Assembly: GCA_001587675.1 (NCBI GenBank)
Contig: LNGD01000027.1
Coordinates: 1 to 15,837 of the forward strand
Direction of reading: 5' to 3'
DNA: 15,837 bases
Source: Candidatus Methanofastidiosum methylothiophilum
GTDB lineage: Archaea > Methanobacteriota_B > Thermococci > Methanofastidiosales > Methanofastidiosaceae
Positions 1 through 6,363 of this stretch are shown here, piece by piece; the stretch's first letter is position 1; the number at the start of each line of letters is the position of its first letter. The notes beneath the pieces were generated by a model. That model saw only the letters and a list, made by a program, of their open reading frames with translations, did not search any database and was not told the origin of the DNA. A program made the translations under genes and the position numbers.

Positions 1-229
1 TATGGAAATATTTGAGAAGGAATATTCCCCAGACATATCTATTGAAGACGCAATAATACTTTCTTTAAGGGCCCTAAAAAAATCAATAGAGGGCGAATTA
101 AGCAAGAATAACGTAGAAATGGCTGTAATAAGCCTTGAAGATAAGAAGTTTAAGAAAATAGATGAAGAAAGCTTAAACTCCTATATTGAAAAAGTTAAAG
201 AGATAAAAGAAGAAGAGGATGAGGAATAA
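1..229 (+). CDS. psmA: 20S proteasome alpha subunit, C-terminal part (truncated by window edge)
   Basis: Only the last ~75 codons are present; the reading frame is open to the left edge, so the Met at base 2 is internal and the true start lies outside the window. The sequence matches the end of archaeal proteasome alpha subunits: EKEYSPDISIEDAIILSLRALK followed by ENVEIAVI-like strand residues (NNVEMAVISLEDKKFKKI) and an acidic, Glu-rich tail (EIKEEEDEE). Alpha rings cap the beta rings of the 20S core and gate substrate entry in the cytoplasm. The N-terminal gating residues cannot be checked here. It is the first visible gene of the exosome superoperon and ends 13 bases before the preferred SBDS start. 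Identification rests on the C-terminal helix and tail plus the classic gene order. Confidence 0.85.
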   Translation, partial: MEIFEKEYSPDISIEDAIILSLRALKKSIEGELSKNNVEMAVISLEDKKFKKIDEESLNSYIEKVKEIKEEEDEE

Positions 230-242
230 AGAGGTTGGTTCT

Positions 243-935
243 TTGATATCTCTAGATGATGCGGTTACCGCAAGATTAAAGTATCAAGGGGAACATTTTG
301 AGATCTTAGTTGATCCCATAAAAGCCCAAGAATTTAAGGAAGGAAATGATGTTAAAGATTTTCTAGCCACAAATTTTATTTTTAAAGATGCTGATAAAGG
401 AGACAAAGCTTCTCCAGAATCTCTTAAAAAAATCTTCGGTACGGATAATGTAGATGAGATCTCAAAGATTATTGTAAAGAAAGGAGAAATACATCTAACC
501 ACTGAACAGAGAAGAGCAATGATGGAAAATAAGAAGTCTCAAATAATTTCTTATATTTCTAGACATGCTATTAATCCACAAACAGGACATCCCCACCCAC
601 CGCAAAGGATACAAACTGCTTTGGAAGAAGCAAGAGTATCTATAGATATGTACAAAAGACCTGAAGATCAAATAAAGCAGATTATTCATGCTTTGGCCCC
701 TATTTTACCAATTAAAATAGAAAATAGAAAAATAGGAGTTAAAGTACCTGCTGAGTATGTTCCAAGGGTAATGGGTTCTGCTAAAACTCTTGGTAACATT
801 ATCAAAGAGGAATGGGGAAAAGATGGTTCTTGGATGTTTGTAATAGAGATACCTGCTGGATTACAAGATGATTTATTTAACAAGTTAAACTCTGCTACAA
901 AAGGAAACGTTGAGACAAAGATAATGGATAAGTAA
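243..935 (+). CDS. sdo1: SBDS/Sdo1 ribosome maturation protein
   Basis: Three-domain SBDS-family protein of about 230 residues, the usual archaeal length. In eukaryotes the family helps release the anti-association factor eIF6 from the new large subunit; a similar role in archaea is inferred. Recognisable family segments are SLDDAVTARLKYQG and FEILVDP in the N-terminal domain, KIFGTDN, LTTEQRRAMM, the HAINPQTGHPHPP linker, and the C-terminal REEW-like EEWGKDGSWMFVIEIP. I prefer the TTG at 243: it gives MISLDDAV, aligning with the family's usual MVSLDKAV start, and GAGGT at 231-235 sits 7 bases upstream. An ATG at 219, overlapping psmA by 11 bases, would add eight residues without homology and lacks a good ribosome binding site. 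It lies in the superoperon between psmA and rrp4. Confidence 0.93.
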   Translation: MISLDDAVTARLKYQGEHFEILVDPIKAQEFKEGNDVKDFLATNFIFKDADKGDKASPESLKKIFGTDNVDEISKIIVKKGEIHLTTEQRRAMMENKKSQIISYISRHAINPQTGHPHPPQRIQTALEEARVSIDMYKRPEDQIKQIIHALAPILPIKIENRKIGVKVPAEYVPRVMGSAKTLGNIIKEEWGKDGSWMFVIEIPAGLQDDLFNKLNSATKGNVETKIMDK

Positions 936-950
936 AACGGAGAGATTAGA

Positions 951-1631
951 TTGGAATATTTTGTCAAAGATAGAGCGATTGTCACGCCAGGTATGGTTAT
1001 TGCAAAGGGACCTTTTAGGTACGAATATGGTGTTGATAAATTTGAGGACACAATAATCTCATCAGTTCTTGGTATAGTATACATAGAAAATGATGGAATT
1101 AAAGTGGTGCCACTAGAAGGCAAGTATATGCCAAAAAGGGGCGATGACGTAATTGGAACAGTAGTTGGTATTAATCCATTAAGTTGGGATTTAGATATTA
1201 ATGCCCCTTATCTTGCCAATCTTCATGTGCAAGATGCTTTGAGATATGTAAAAGATACTTCCAATCTTGAAAGAATTTTCAAAGTAGGCGATGTAATTTA
1301 TGCAAACGTCAAAGAAGTCGGAGAGGCTTCAGAGATTGTATTACAGTCTAAAGAAAGACCCTATGGCAAATTGAAATGGGGAAGAGTTGTGAAAATACAT
1401 GCCACAAGGGTACCAAGAGTAATCGGTAAAAAAGGATCAATGATTAAATTATTGAAACAAATGACCAAATGCGAGATTACAGTTGGTCAGAACGGAAATA
1501 TATGGCTTAAAGGCGAACGACAGATGGAAGATATTGTCGAGAGAGCCATTCTTAAAATAGATAAAGAAGCTCATATACCTGGGCTTACTGATAGAATAAA
1601 GAAAATACTTGAAACAGAGTTATCAAGATAA
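951..1631 (+). CDS. rrp4: Exosome cap subunit Rrp4 (S1 and KH domains)
   Basis: RNA-binding cap subunit of the archaeal exosome; three copies sit on the Rrp41-Rrp42 hexamer and feed RNA into its pore. The 226 residues show the expected order: an N-terminal domain (DRAIVTPGMVIAKGPF), a central S1 domain at about 60-140 containing KGDD-like and VGDVIYANVKEV segments, and a C-terminal KH domain at about 145-210 with the GxxG-type RVIGKKGSMIKLL. The start is TTG at 951, preceded six bases earlier by GGAGAG at 939-944; no ATG or GTG lies upstream in frame near the family's normal N-terminus. It is followed after 12 bases by rrp41. Identification is firm from the domain order and operon. Confidence 0.96.
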   Translation: MEYFVKDRAIVTPGMVIAKGPFRYEYGVDKFEDTIISSVLGIVYIENDGIKVVPLEGKYMPKRGDDVIGTVVGINPLSWDLDINAPYLANLHVQDALRYVKDTSNLERIFKVGDVIYANVKEVGEASEIVLQSKERPYGKLKWGRVVKIHATRVPRVIGKKGSMIKLLKQMTKCEITVGQNGNIWLKGERQMEDIVERAILKIDKEAHIPGLTDRIKKILETELSR

Positions 1632-1643
1632 TTAGGTGTTATA

Positions 1644-2372
1644 ATGGAAAAAGACATGAAGTTCTTTATTGACGGAAAGAGAATCGATGGAAGAGCTAAG
1701 GATGAACTTAGACCTATAAAAATAGAAGTTGGAGTTTTAAAGAGGGCAGATGGTTCTTCCTACATTGAGTGGGGCGACAATAAAATTTACTGTGCAGTAT
1801 ATGGCCCAAGGGAAGCTTACCCAAGATTTCTGCAGAAAACAGATAGGGCTATACTAAAATGTAGATATAATATGGCCTCATTCGCAGTTGACGAGAGAAA
1901 AAGACCTGGTCCAAGCAGAAGAGGTGTGGAGATAGGTAAAGTAACTCAAGGTGCATTAGAACCTGCTTTACTTCTTGAAAATTTCCCAAAGTGTATGATT
2001 GAAGTTAATATTGAAGTTATACAAGCAAGTGCTGGAACACGATGTGCAGGAATAACTGCAGCGTCTGTTGCTCTAGCTAATGCCGGTATCCCAATGAAAG
2101 AATTAGTTCCGGCATGTGCTGCAGGTAAAGTTGAGGATCAGATTGTATTAGACCTCTGTAAAGAGGAAGATAATTACGGCCAAGCAGATTTGCCATTGGC
2201 ACTTCTCCCAAGAAAAAATGAGTTCAGTCTTTTACAGATGGATGGAGATTTAACTGAAGATCAACTAGAAGAAGCACTAGAACTTGGTAGGAAAGGATGT
2301 CTAGAAGTCTTTGAAATACAAAAGCAAGCCCTAAAGAAAAAATACATAACGGAGGATGTTTTAAATGAGTAG
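1644..2372 (+). CDS. rrp41: Exosome catalytic subunit Rrp41 (RNase PH fold)
   Basis: Phosphorolytic 3'-5' exoribonuclease subunit of the archaeal exosome, which also adds heteropolymeric tails when run in reverse. The 242-residue protein has a single RNase PH domain. Catalytic elements are visible: the paired arginines in SRRGVEIGK (R92, R93), the phosphate-binding loop SAGTRCAG (about 129-136) and the acidic residue in YGQADLPLA (D182), equivalent to the catalytic Asp known in Sulfolobus Rrp41. ATG at 1644 is preceded by AGGTG at 1634-1638, five bases away. The 3' end overlaps rrp42 by eight bases, implying translational coupling of the two hexamer partners. Confidence 0.97.
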   Translation: MEKDMKFFIDGKRIDGRAKDELRPIKIEVGVLKRADGSSYIEWGDNKIYCAVYGPREAYPRFLQKTDRAILKCRYNMASFAVDERKRPGPSRRGVEIGKVTQGALEPALLLENFPKCMIEVNIEVIQASAGTRCAGITAASVALANAGIPMKELVPACAAGKVEDQIVLDLCKEEDNYGQADLPLALLPRKNEFSLLQMDGDLTEDQLEEALELGRKGCLEVFEIQKQALKKKYITEDVLNE

Positions 2373-3168
2373 TGTTCTTTCCGAGATTAAAAAAGATTAC
2401 ATGAAAAGTCTCCTAAAAACTGGAAAGAGGGAGGACGGAAGAGGCTTTGACGATATGAGAGCTCTTAAAATAGAGCTCGGTATGGCCAATAAAGCAGAGG
2501 GTTCATGTTTCGTCCAGATGGGAGATACTAAGGTAATTGCAGGTGTAAAGTGTGAAACTGGCGCACCTTTTCCAGACACTCCAAATCAAGGAGTATTCAC
2601 AACTAATACTGAACTAATCCCTATGGCATCACCTGATTTTGAAGCAGGCCCACCAAGAGAGGACTCAATAGAACTTGCAAGAATTGTTGACAGAGGAATT
2701 AGAGAATCAGGTGCTATTGACTTTGAAAAACTAGTTATCAAAGAAGGCGAGCTTGTAAGAGTTCTTTTTGTTGATATTCATATAATGGACCATAACGGAA
2801 ATCTTATTGATGCATGTGGACTCGCAGCTATAGGCGCATTGTACAACACAAAAATGCCAGCTTTAGATGAAGAAGGGATGAAAATTGAAGGAGAATTTGT
2901 CCCTCTACCTATGAAAAAGATCCCTATACCATGTACATATGCCAAAATAGCTGATTCTATCATATACGATCCTTCTCTTGAAGAAGAAAATGTAATGGAT
3001 TCAAGAATCACTGCCACAACTGAAGATAATGGAAATATATCTGCAATGCAGAAGGGAGATGTCGGAAGCTTTAAAAAAGAGGAGATTTTAGACATCGTCA
3101 GACGATCAAAGGTAAAAGGCGATGAAATTAGGTCCCTTTTAAAGGAGAAATTCTCTGAAATGAGGTGA
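2365..3168 (+). CDS. rrp42: Exosome subunit Rrp42 (RNase PH fold, non-catalytic partner)
   Basis: Partner of Rrp41 in the hexameric ring; in known archaeal exosomes Rrp42 is inactive but shapes the active site and binds RNA. The 267 residues match the family: KREDGRGFDD and a GSCFVQMGDTKVIAGVK strand pair near the N-terminus, ESGAIDFEKLVI and DIHIMDHNGNLIDAC in the middle, and the C-terminal YDPSLEEENVMDSRITATTEDNG then AMQKGDVGSF. It lacks the RR...D catalytic set seen in Rrp41. A strong GGAGG at 2351-2355 lies nine bases before the ATG, inside the rrp41 coding region, so its expression is tied to rrp41. The stop codon TGA lies inside the ribosome binding site of the next gene. Confidence 0.97.
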   Translation: MSSVLSEIKKDYMKSLLKTGKREDGRGFDDMRALKIELGMANKAEGSCFVQMGDTKVIAGVKCETGAPFPDTPNQGVFTTNTELIPMASPDFEAGPPREDSIELARIVDRGIRESGAIDFEKLVIKEGELVRVLFVDIHIMDHNGNLIDACGLAAIGALYNTKMPALDEEGMKIEGEFVPLPMKKIPIPCTYAKIADSIIYDPSLEEENVMDSRITATTEDNGNISAMQKGDVGSFKKEEILDIVRRSKVKGDEIRSLLKEKFSEMR

Positions 3169-3173
3169 TTTTC

Positions 3174-3440
3174 ATGACAGTAACAAATAAAGCTAGTAGT
3201 GCTGGAAGATTTGGTCCAAGATACGGCAGACGGATAAGAGTTAAAGTTTCAAACATCGAAAGTATGATGAGACAAAAGCATAAATGCCCACAATGTGGAA
3301 GAAAATCCGTTAAGAGAGTCAGCACTGGAATATGGAAATGCTCAAAATGTGAGACTACATTTGCTGGAGGCACATATCTCCCTGATACACCCGTCGGGAG
3401 AGCATCACAGAAGCCCTTTAGTAAAGTAGGAAGTGAGTAG
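3174..3440 (+). CDS. rpl37ae: Large ribosomal subunit protein L37Ae (eL43)
   Basis: Zinc-ribbon ribosomal protein of the archaeal/eukaryotic large subunit, 88 residues. The N-terminus TNKASSAGRFGPRYGRRIR is a family hallmark. A C4 zinc ribbon is visible at C38-x2-C41-x14-C56-x2-C59, followed by the conserved FAGGTYLPDT. I chose ATG at 3174 rather than the in-frame GTG at 3165: GAGGTGA at 3162-3168 is then a near-perfect ribosome binding site five bases upstream, and the protein begins MTVTNKAS as expected. The stop codon directly abuts the TTG start of the Rpo12 gene. Confidence 0.96.
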   Translation: MTVTNKASSAGRFGPRYGRRIRVKVSNIESMMRQKHKCPQCGRKSVKRVSTGIWKCSKCETTFAGGTYLPDTPVGRASQKPFSKVGSE

Positions 3441-3581
3441 TTGTATAAATGTATTGAATGTAAAAGAGTACTCACCCCACAAGAACTTGATGAGATAAGG
3501 GGTATTAAGTGTCCGTACTGTGGCAATAGGATATTTATAAAGATGAGGCCTGAATTGGCAAAGACGGTACCTGCACGTTAA
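3441..3581 (+). CDS. rpoP: DNA-directed RNA polymerase subunit Rpo12 (RpoP)
   Basis: A 46-residue zinc-ribbon subunit of archaeal RNA polymerase, counterpart of eukaryotic Rpb12, which helps assemble the Rpo3-Rpo10-Rpo11 platform. Translation from TTG gives MYKCIECKRVLT at the N-terminus, then GIKCPYCGNRIFIKMRPE and a basic tail ending PAR. The zinc ligands C4, C7, C24 and C27 and the CPYCGxRI...KxRP signature are diagnostic. The start codon follows the L37Ae stop with no gap; the only ribosome-binding-like sequence is AGTGAG at the end of rpl37ae, so translation is probably coupled. The gene is easily missed because of its size and TTG start. The order L37Ae-RpoP-Brix is the standard archaeal superoperon order, which supports the call. 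Confidence 0.94.
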   Translation: MYKCIECKRVLTPQELDEIRGIKCPYCGNRIFIKMRPELAKTVPAR

Positions 3582-3582
3582 T

Positions 3583-4095
3583 ATGATGCTTATCTCAACT
3601 TCAAGAAGGCCTTCGAATAGAACAAGATCATTTGTTAAAGAGCTCTTAGGAGTAATACCTCTTTCTTTTCAAGTTAGTAGGGGTAAAAAATCTGTTGAAG
3701 AACTAAAAGATATTGCTATTCTTAAGGGTTGCAGAAGATTAATGATTATTGAATCAAAAGATGGGAATCCTTCTGCACTTTCTTTTATGCATGTTGATAA
3801 AAAAGATTGGAAGTGGATAGGAGTACTAGATATCACAGTTTCATTGAGACGTGAAATGAACATCGAGTTTATTGAATCATCTATTGAGGAAGACTTACCT
3901 TTATTTATCAAAGGTGAAAAAGATGAGGGATATCACTTCATAAAAGAAATGTTCCAAGCAAGCGATTATGAAGAGAATTCATCAAGCCCTGTTATTGTTT
4001 GGAATGGTGAATTTATCAATTTCTCAAGGGAAGATATATCTCCCCAACTTATTGGACCTAAAATAAAAGTATTACAATGGAAGCGTTCCCAATAA
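3583..4095 (+). CDS. Brix/Imp4-type ribosome biogenesis protein
   Basis: Archaeal single-domain Brix protein of 170 residues, related to eukaryotic Imp4/Brx1/Rpf1 proteins that act in rRNA processing and subunit assembly. The N-terminal MLISTSRRPSNRTRSFVKEL is the typical motif, followed by alternating strands and helices (RLMIIESKDGNPSALSFMHV; YHFIKEMFQASDYE) and a short basic C-terminus. Two consecutive ATG codons (3583 and 3586) lie one base after the rpoP stop, so either may be used; no clear ribosome binding site is present and coupling to rpoP is likely. The stop codon overlaps the Hjc start in TAATG. Confidence 0.88.
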   Translation: MMLISTSRRPSNRTRSFVKELLGVIPLSFQVSRGKKSVEELKDIAILKGCRRLMIIESKDGNPSALSFMHVDKKDWKWIGVLDITVSLRREMNIEFIESSIEEDLPLFIKGEKDEGYHFIKEMFQASDYEENSSSPVIVWNGEFINFSREDISPQLIGPKIKVLQWKRSQ

Positions 4096-4499
4096 TGTCA
4101 GTAACTAATAATAAATCTATGGGTGTTAGGGCGGAATACGAAATCAAAAGATTTCTTCAGGAAAATGGGTATTTTGTATTCAATAAAAGAGTGAGCCAGA
4201 GTGGCCCAGACATAATAGCCATAAAAGAGAGTAATGCAATTATAATGGAAGTCAAAAGTACCAGACTTTCTACTGTAAAAATAAAAGGATCCCAGATAAA
4301 CTCACTTATACATACTGCGTCAGAAGTATCTGAAAAAACAGCCCTTATACCAAAAACAGTTCTTGCCGTTAAATTTTCAATAAAAGAAGGTGGATGGACC
4401 TTTATTTCAATTGATAATCAAATTTATGAGGATATAATTATAAGAAAGGGGGATAATAAACTATTAGAATTAAGCAAAGGTTTAAAAAGTTTTATTTAA
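4095..4499 (+). CDS. hjc: Hjc-type Holliday junction resolvase
   Basis: Predicted structure-specific endonuclease of the archaeal Hjc family (PD-(D/E)xK fold), about 134 residues, cutting four-way DNA junctions in recombination and fork repair. With the start at 4095 the catalytic set is E14 (in VRAEYEIKRFL), D39 (SGPDIIAI), E52 and K54 (MEVKST). The D-13-E-2-K spacing equals D33/E46/K48 known for Pyrococcus Hjc, although the Arg that follows the first Glu in Pyrococcus is Tyr here. The C-terminal half contains the AVKFSIKEGGWTFI strand region. ATG at 4095 overlaps the Brix stop in TAATG; an upstream ATG at 4077 and a downstream one at 4119 are alternatives. A DNA-repair gene at the end of this operon is unusual. 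Confidence 0.85.
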   Translation: MSVTNNKSMGVRAEYEIKRFLQENGYFVFNKRVSQSGPDIIAIKESNAIIMEVKSTRLSTVKIKGSQINSLIHTASEVSEKTALIPKTVLAVKFSIKEGGWTFISIDNQIYEDIIIRKGDNKLLELSKGLKSFI

Positions 4500-4523
4500 C
4501 AATTAAAGAAAAGAGAGGGTCAG

Positions 4524-4835
4524 ATGGAAGAAGAATTAAACACATTTTACTCAAAAGGAGCTAAAAGATTCAAGCAAAAGGTTCAATCGAAGAAAACAAG
4601 GAAGTTAAACATGGGTAGAGTTTCTGATTTCAAGTGGGACTTAAATCAAGTCTTAAATAAACTACCTGAAGATAAAGCAGGATTAATACGAGGGCCACTA
4701 TACGCTAAAGCGTCTAAGATAGGCGTGGAAGAGGCTAAAAAGTTTTTGAAAGATAAAGAAGAGGAAGGAATCATAGATAAGGACATAGCCTTTGAAATCC
4801 TTAGAGTTCTGACAAAATATTCTAAATTTAGATAA
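4524..4835 (+). CDS. Small basic protein of unknown function, last gene of the superoperon
   Basis: A 103-residue protein I do not recognise. The first ~35 residues are rich in Lys and Arg (GAKRFKQKVQSKKTRKLNMGR), suggesting nucleic-acid or ribosome contact. The rest is predicted to be helical, with a conserved-looking RGPLYAKASKIGVEEAKKFL, an acidic EEEGIIDKD turn and a final ILRVLTKYSKFR helix. There is no signal peptide, cysteine pair or membrane segment. ATG at 4524 is preceded four bases upstream by GAGAGGG (4513-4519). It lies 24 bases after hjc on the same strand, so cotranscription is likely. Its position suggests a role in translation, RNA or DNA processing, but that is only context. 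Confidence 0.8.
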   Translation: MEEELNTFYSKGAKRFKQKVQSKKTRKLNMGRVSDFKWDLNQVLNKLPEDKAGLIRGPLYAKASKIGVEEAKKFLKDKEEEGIIDKDIAFEILRVLTKYSKFR

Positions 4836-4874
4836 TTCTATTCTAAAATAATTATACATTTCCTAAGGATATAC

Positions 4875-4888
4875 GGATAAATATATAT
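4875..4888 (+). promoter_or_regulatory. BRE/TATA promoter of the J-domain protein gene
   Basis: GGATAAATATATAT is a good archaeal TATA element with an upstream purine-rich BRE-like stretch. Transcription would start near 4908-4912, leaving a leader of about 25-30 bases before the ATG at 4938. The superoperon ends 40 bases upstream, so this is probably an independent promoter. Confidence 0.5.
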
Positions 4889-4893
4889 CCCAG

Positions 4894-4917
4894 AAACTAT
4901 CTTATCATATATAGTTT
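4894..4917. repeat. Inverted repeat across the expected transcription start of the J-domain gene
   Basis: The arms AAACTAT (4894-4900) and ATAGTTT (4911-4917) are perfect complements separated by 10 bases, one DNA turn between half-sites. The repeat lies between the TATA element and the start codon, over the predicted transcription start, where an archaeal repressor would block polymerase. No protein is known to bind it; chance is possible in AT-rich DNA. Confidence 0.35.
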
Positions 4918-4937
4918 GATATGGGGTCTTCTTTCAG

Positions 4938-5414
4938 ATGTCATACAATCCAAAAAAAGATTATTATGAACTGATTGGAGGCATTACGCCTTCTTCCAGT
5001 CAAAAAGATATTAAAAAAGCCTACAGAAAAAAAGTTTTGGAATATCATCCCGATAAAAATCCAGGAAAAGAAGAATGGGCAAAGAAAAAATTTCTTGAAT
5101 TAAAGGATACCTACGAAATACTGATTGATACAGAGAAAAAAGCAAAATATGACAAAGAAAGAGAAAATTATCTTTCCTCAAAAGAAACTCTTAGCTATGA
5201 AGGTCGTCCTGGATGGAAATACACATCTTCACAAGATGTTCCATCTTCTACTATTTTTGATTCTAATCCCAGAACTTTTGTAAGGAGTAGGCCCTATACT
5301 GCATATAATCATACCATTAGTTCGAAGCAAACAACGATTAGGATATTGGTCTATGCTGCTTTGTTTACAATGTTTGTATTAACTGTTTATATGCTAAGCC
5401 AACTCAGACAATAA
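4938..5414 (+). CDS. Tail-anchored J-domain (DnaJ-like) protein
   Basis: A 158-residue J-domain protein. The J domain fills about residues 7-71 and has an intact HPD motif (H37-P38-D39) plus helix III/IV residues (KKKFLELKDTYEILIDTEKKAKYD), so it should stimulate an Hsp70/DnaK. It lacks the Gly/Phe region, CxxCxGxG zinc repeats and substrate-binding domains of true DnaJ, so it is not the housekeeping co-chaperone. Residues ~72-130 are polar and Ser/Thr-rich. A single hydrophobic helix at about 134-154 (IRILVYAALFTMFVLTVYML) ends at the C-terminus, giving a tail anchor with the J domain facing the cytoplasm. It has its own promoter and overlaps the convergent gene by 11 bases. Its client is unknown; it may recruit Hsp70 to the membrane. 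Confidence 0.85.
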   Translation: MSYNPKKDYYELIGGITPSSSQKDIKKAYRKKVLEYHPDKNPGKEEWAKKKFLELKDTYEILIDTEKKAKYDKERENYLSSKETLSYEGRPGWKYTSSQDVPSSTIFDSNPRTFVRSRPYTAYNHTISSKQTTIRILVYAALFTMFVLTVYMLSQLRQ

Positions 5415-6258
5415 GCGCCTTCTTTTCAATATATTTTTCAACTGACTTTGAATTTAATAATGGGAGTTTTAATCCTGCCAATGTTTTTTCCGCAGCAATT
5501 CTTTTAAGAATCTCTTTTGCCTTTGGGTCAGTAGATATTTTTTCAAACCTAGTCATTATCTCTTGACCATTTAGTTTTGATAATGTAGTTGCTATATCAT
5601 CTTCCTTAAATCGGCTCTTATTAGGAAGAATATCGGATACAATTTCATCTAAAGATTTCATATCAAACATGTCAGACAGATAATCATAGATTTTGTTATT
5701 GAAAGACTCTCTTATAGAAAGTAAAAGCATTGCAATATCAAGGTCTTCGGTAAGATCTTCAACCTCCATCCTCTTAACACATTTCCATCCGCTATAGTTT
5801 CCAAGAAAATGTACCATTTCTTTGTCTTTTACAACTTCGTTACCTTTATCCTCAATCGGTTTTTGACCGAGATAGTTATCCAAAACAGAAGGTGTCAATC
5901 TTTCAATTCCAAGTTTCTCTAAGACCATTTCAGTTAGCATACCTTTAGCTATATCTTTAGCTTCTTTTATATCCGCTATTTCAGCCAATTTTTTAGTAGT
6001 TGAAGGGGATTTAACCTTGTAAAGTGCGCCAGAAATAGTTTTTTCATCCTTTAGTATAGAATCAACAATTCCTTTTATAAAATCTAAACGGAATTCCTGC
6101 CCCAAATACTCATAAATTTTCTCATTGAATGATTCTCTTATTGAAAGTAATAATCGTGCAATATCAAGTTTATTTTTACCATTAAGAGTTTCAAATCCTT
6201 TGTAACATTTCCATCCTTTATAATTACTAATAAATTCAACCTTTTCAGGAAGTGGCAT
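5404..6258 (-). CDS. Tandem-duplicated protein of unknown family (GWKC / LLLSIRESFN repeats)
   Basis: A 284-residue protein I do not recognise, built from two copies of the same domain, about residues 9-130 and 151-276, at a constant offset of 142. Matching blocks are F-I-S-N-Y-K-GWKC (9-18) with F-L-G-N-Y-S-GWKC (151-160), LDIARLLLSIRESFN (31-45) with LDIAMLLLSIRESFN (173-187), and KIYEYL with KIYDYL. The more divergent C-terminal halves (TKKLAEIADIKEAKDIAKGM and MTRFEKISTDPKAKEILKRI) also align. The fold appears largely helical, soluble and without signal peptide or zinc motif; each repeat has one cysteine, in GWKC. ATG at 6258 follows a good AAGGTGAT (complement of 6262-6269). It converges on the J-domain gene with an 11-base overlap. 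Confidence 0.85.
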   Translation of the reverse strand: MPLPEKVEFISNYKGWKCYKGFETLNGKNKLDIARLLLSIRESFNEKIYEYLGQEFRLDFIKGIVDSILKDEKTISGALYKVKSPSTTKKLAEIADIKEAKDIAKGMLTEMVLEKLGIERLTPSVLDNYLGQKPIEDKGNEVVKDKEMVHFLGNYSGWKCVKRMEVEDLTEDLDIAMLLLSIRESFNNKIYDYLSDMFDMKSLDEIVSDILPNKSRFKEDDIATTLSKLNGQEIMTRFEKISTDPKAKEILKRIAAEKTLAGLKLPLLNSKSVEKYIEKKALIV

Positions 6259-6305
6259 TCTATCACCTTATTTTTATTTAAGACATATACTTAAAATCTT
6301 TACTG

Positions 6306-6316
6306 AAAAATATAAA
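6306..6316. promoter_or_regulatory. Candidate TATA region shared by divergent genes
   Basis: The 105-base gap between the duplicated-domain gene and panE contains AAAAATATAAATT, which reads as a TATA element on either strand. Start sites near 6336 (plus) and 6286 (minus) would leave about 28-base leaders that include the ribosome binding sites of both genes. A second TATA-like TTTATATAA at 6339-6347 is too close to the panE start to serve it with its AGGTGG site retained. Inferred from spacing only. Confidence 0.3.
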
Positions 6317-6363
6317 TTGATAACAAATATAAAAAGCATTTATATAAAAAATTAGGTGGTCGG

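Noticed and set aside
686..1123. Minus-strand open frame of 145 codons over sdo1/rrp4
   Set aside because: It lies opposite two firmly identified genes, gives no family resemblance and has no ribosome binding site; a shadow of the real coding strand.
3165..3173. GTG at 3165 as start of L37Ae
   Set aside because: It lies within the ribosome binding site used by ATG 3174 and adds residues absent from the family.
6339..6347. TTTATATAA as the panE promoter
   Set aside because: A transcript starting ~25 bases downstream would begin at or after the GTG start and lose the AGGTGG site; the element further upstream fits better.
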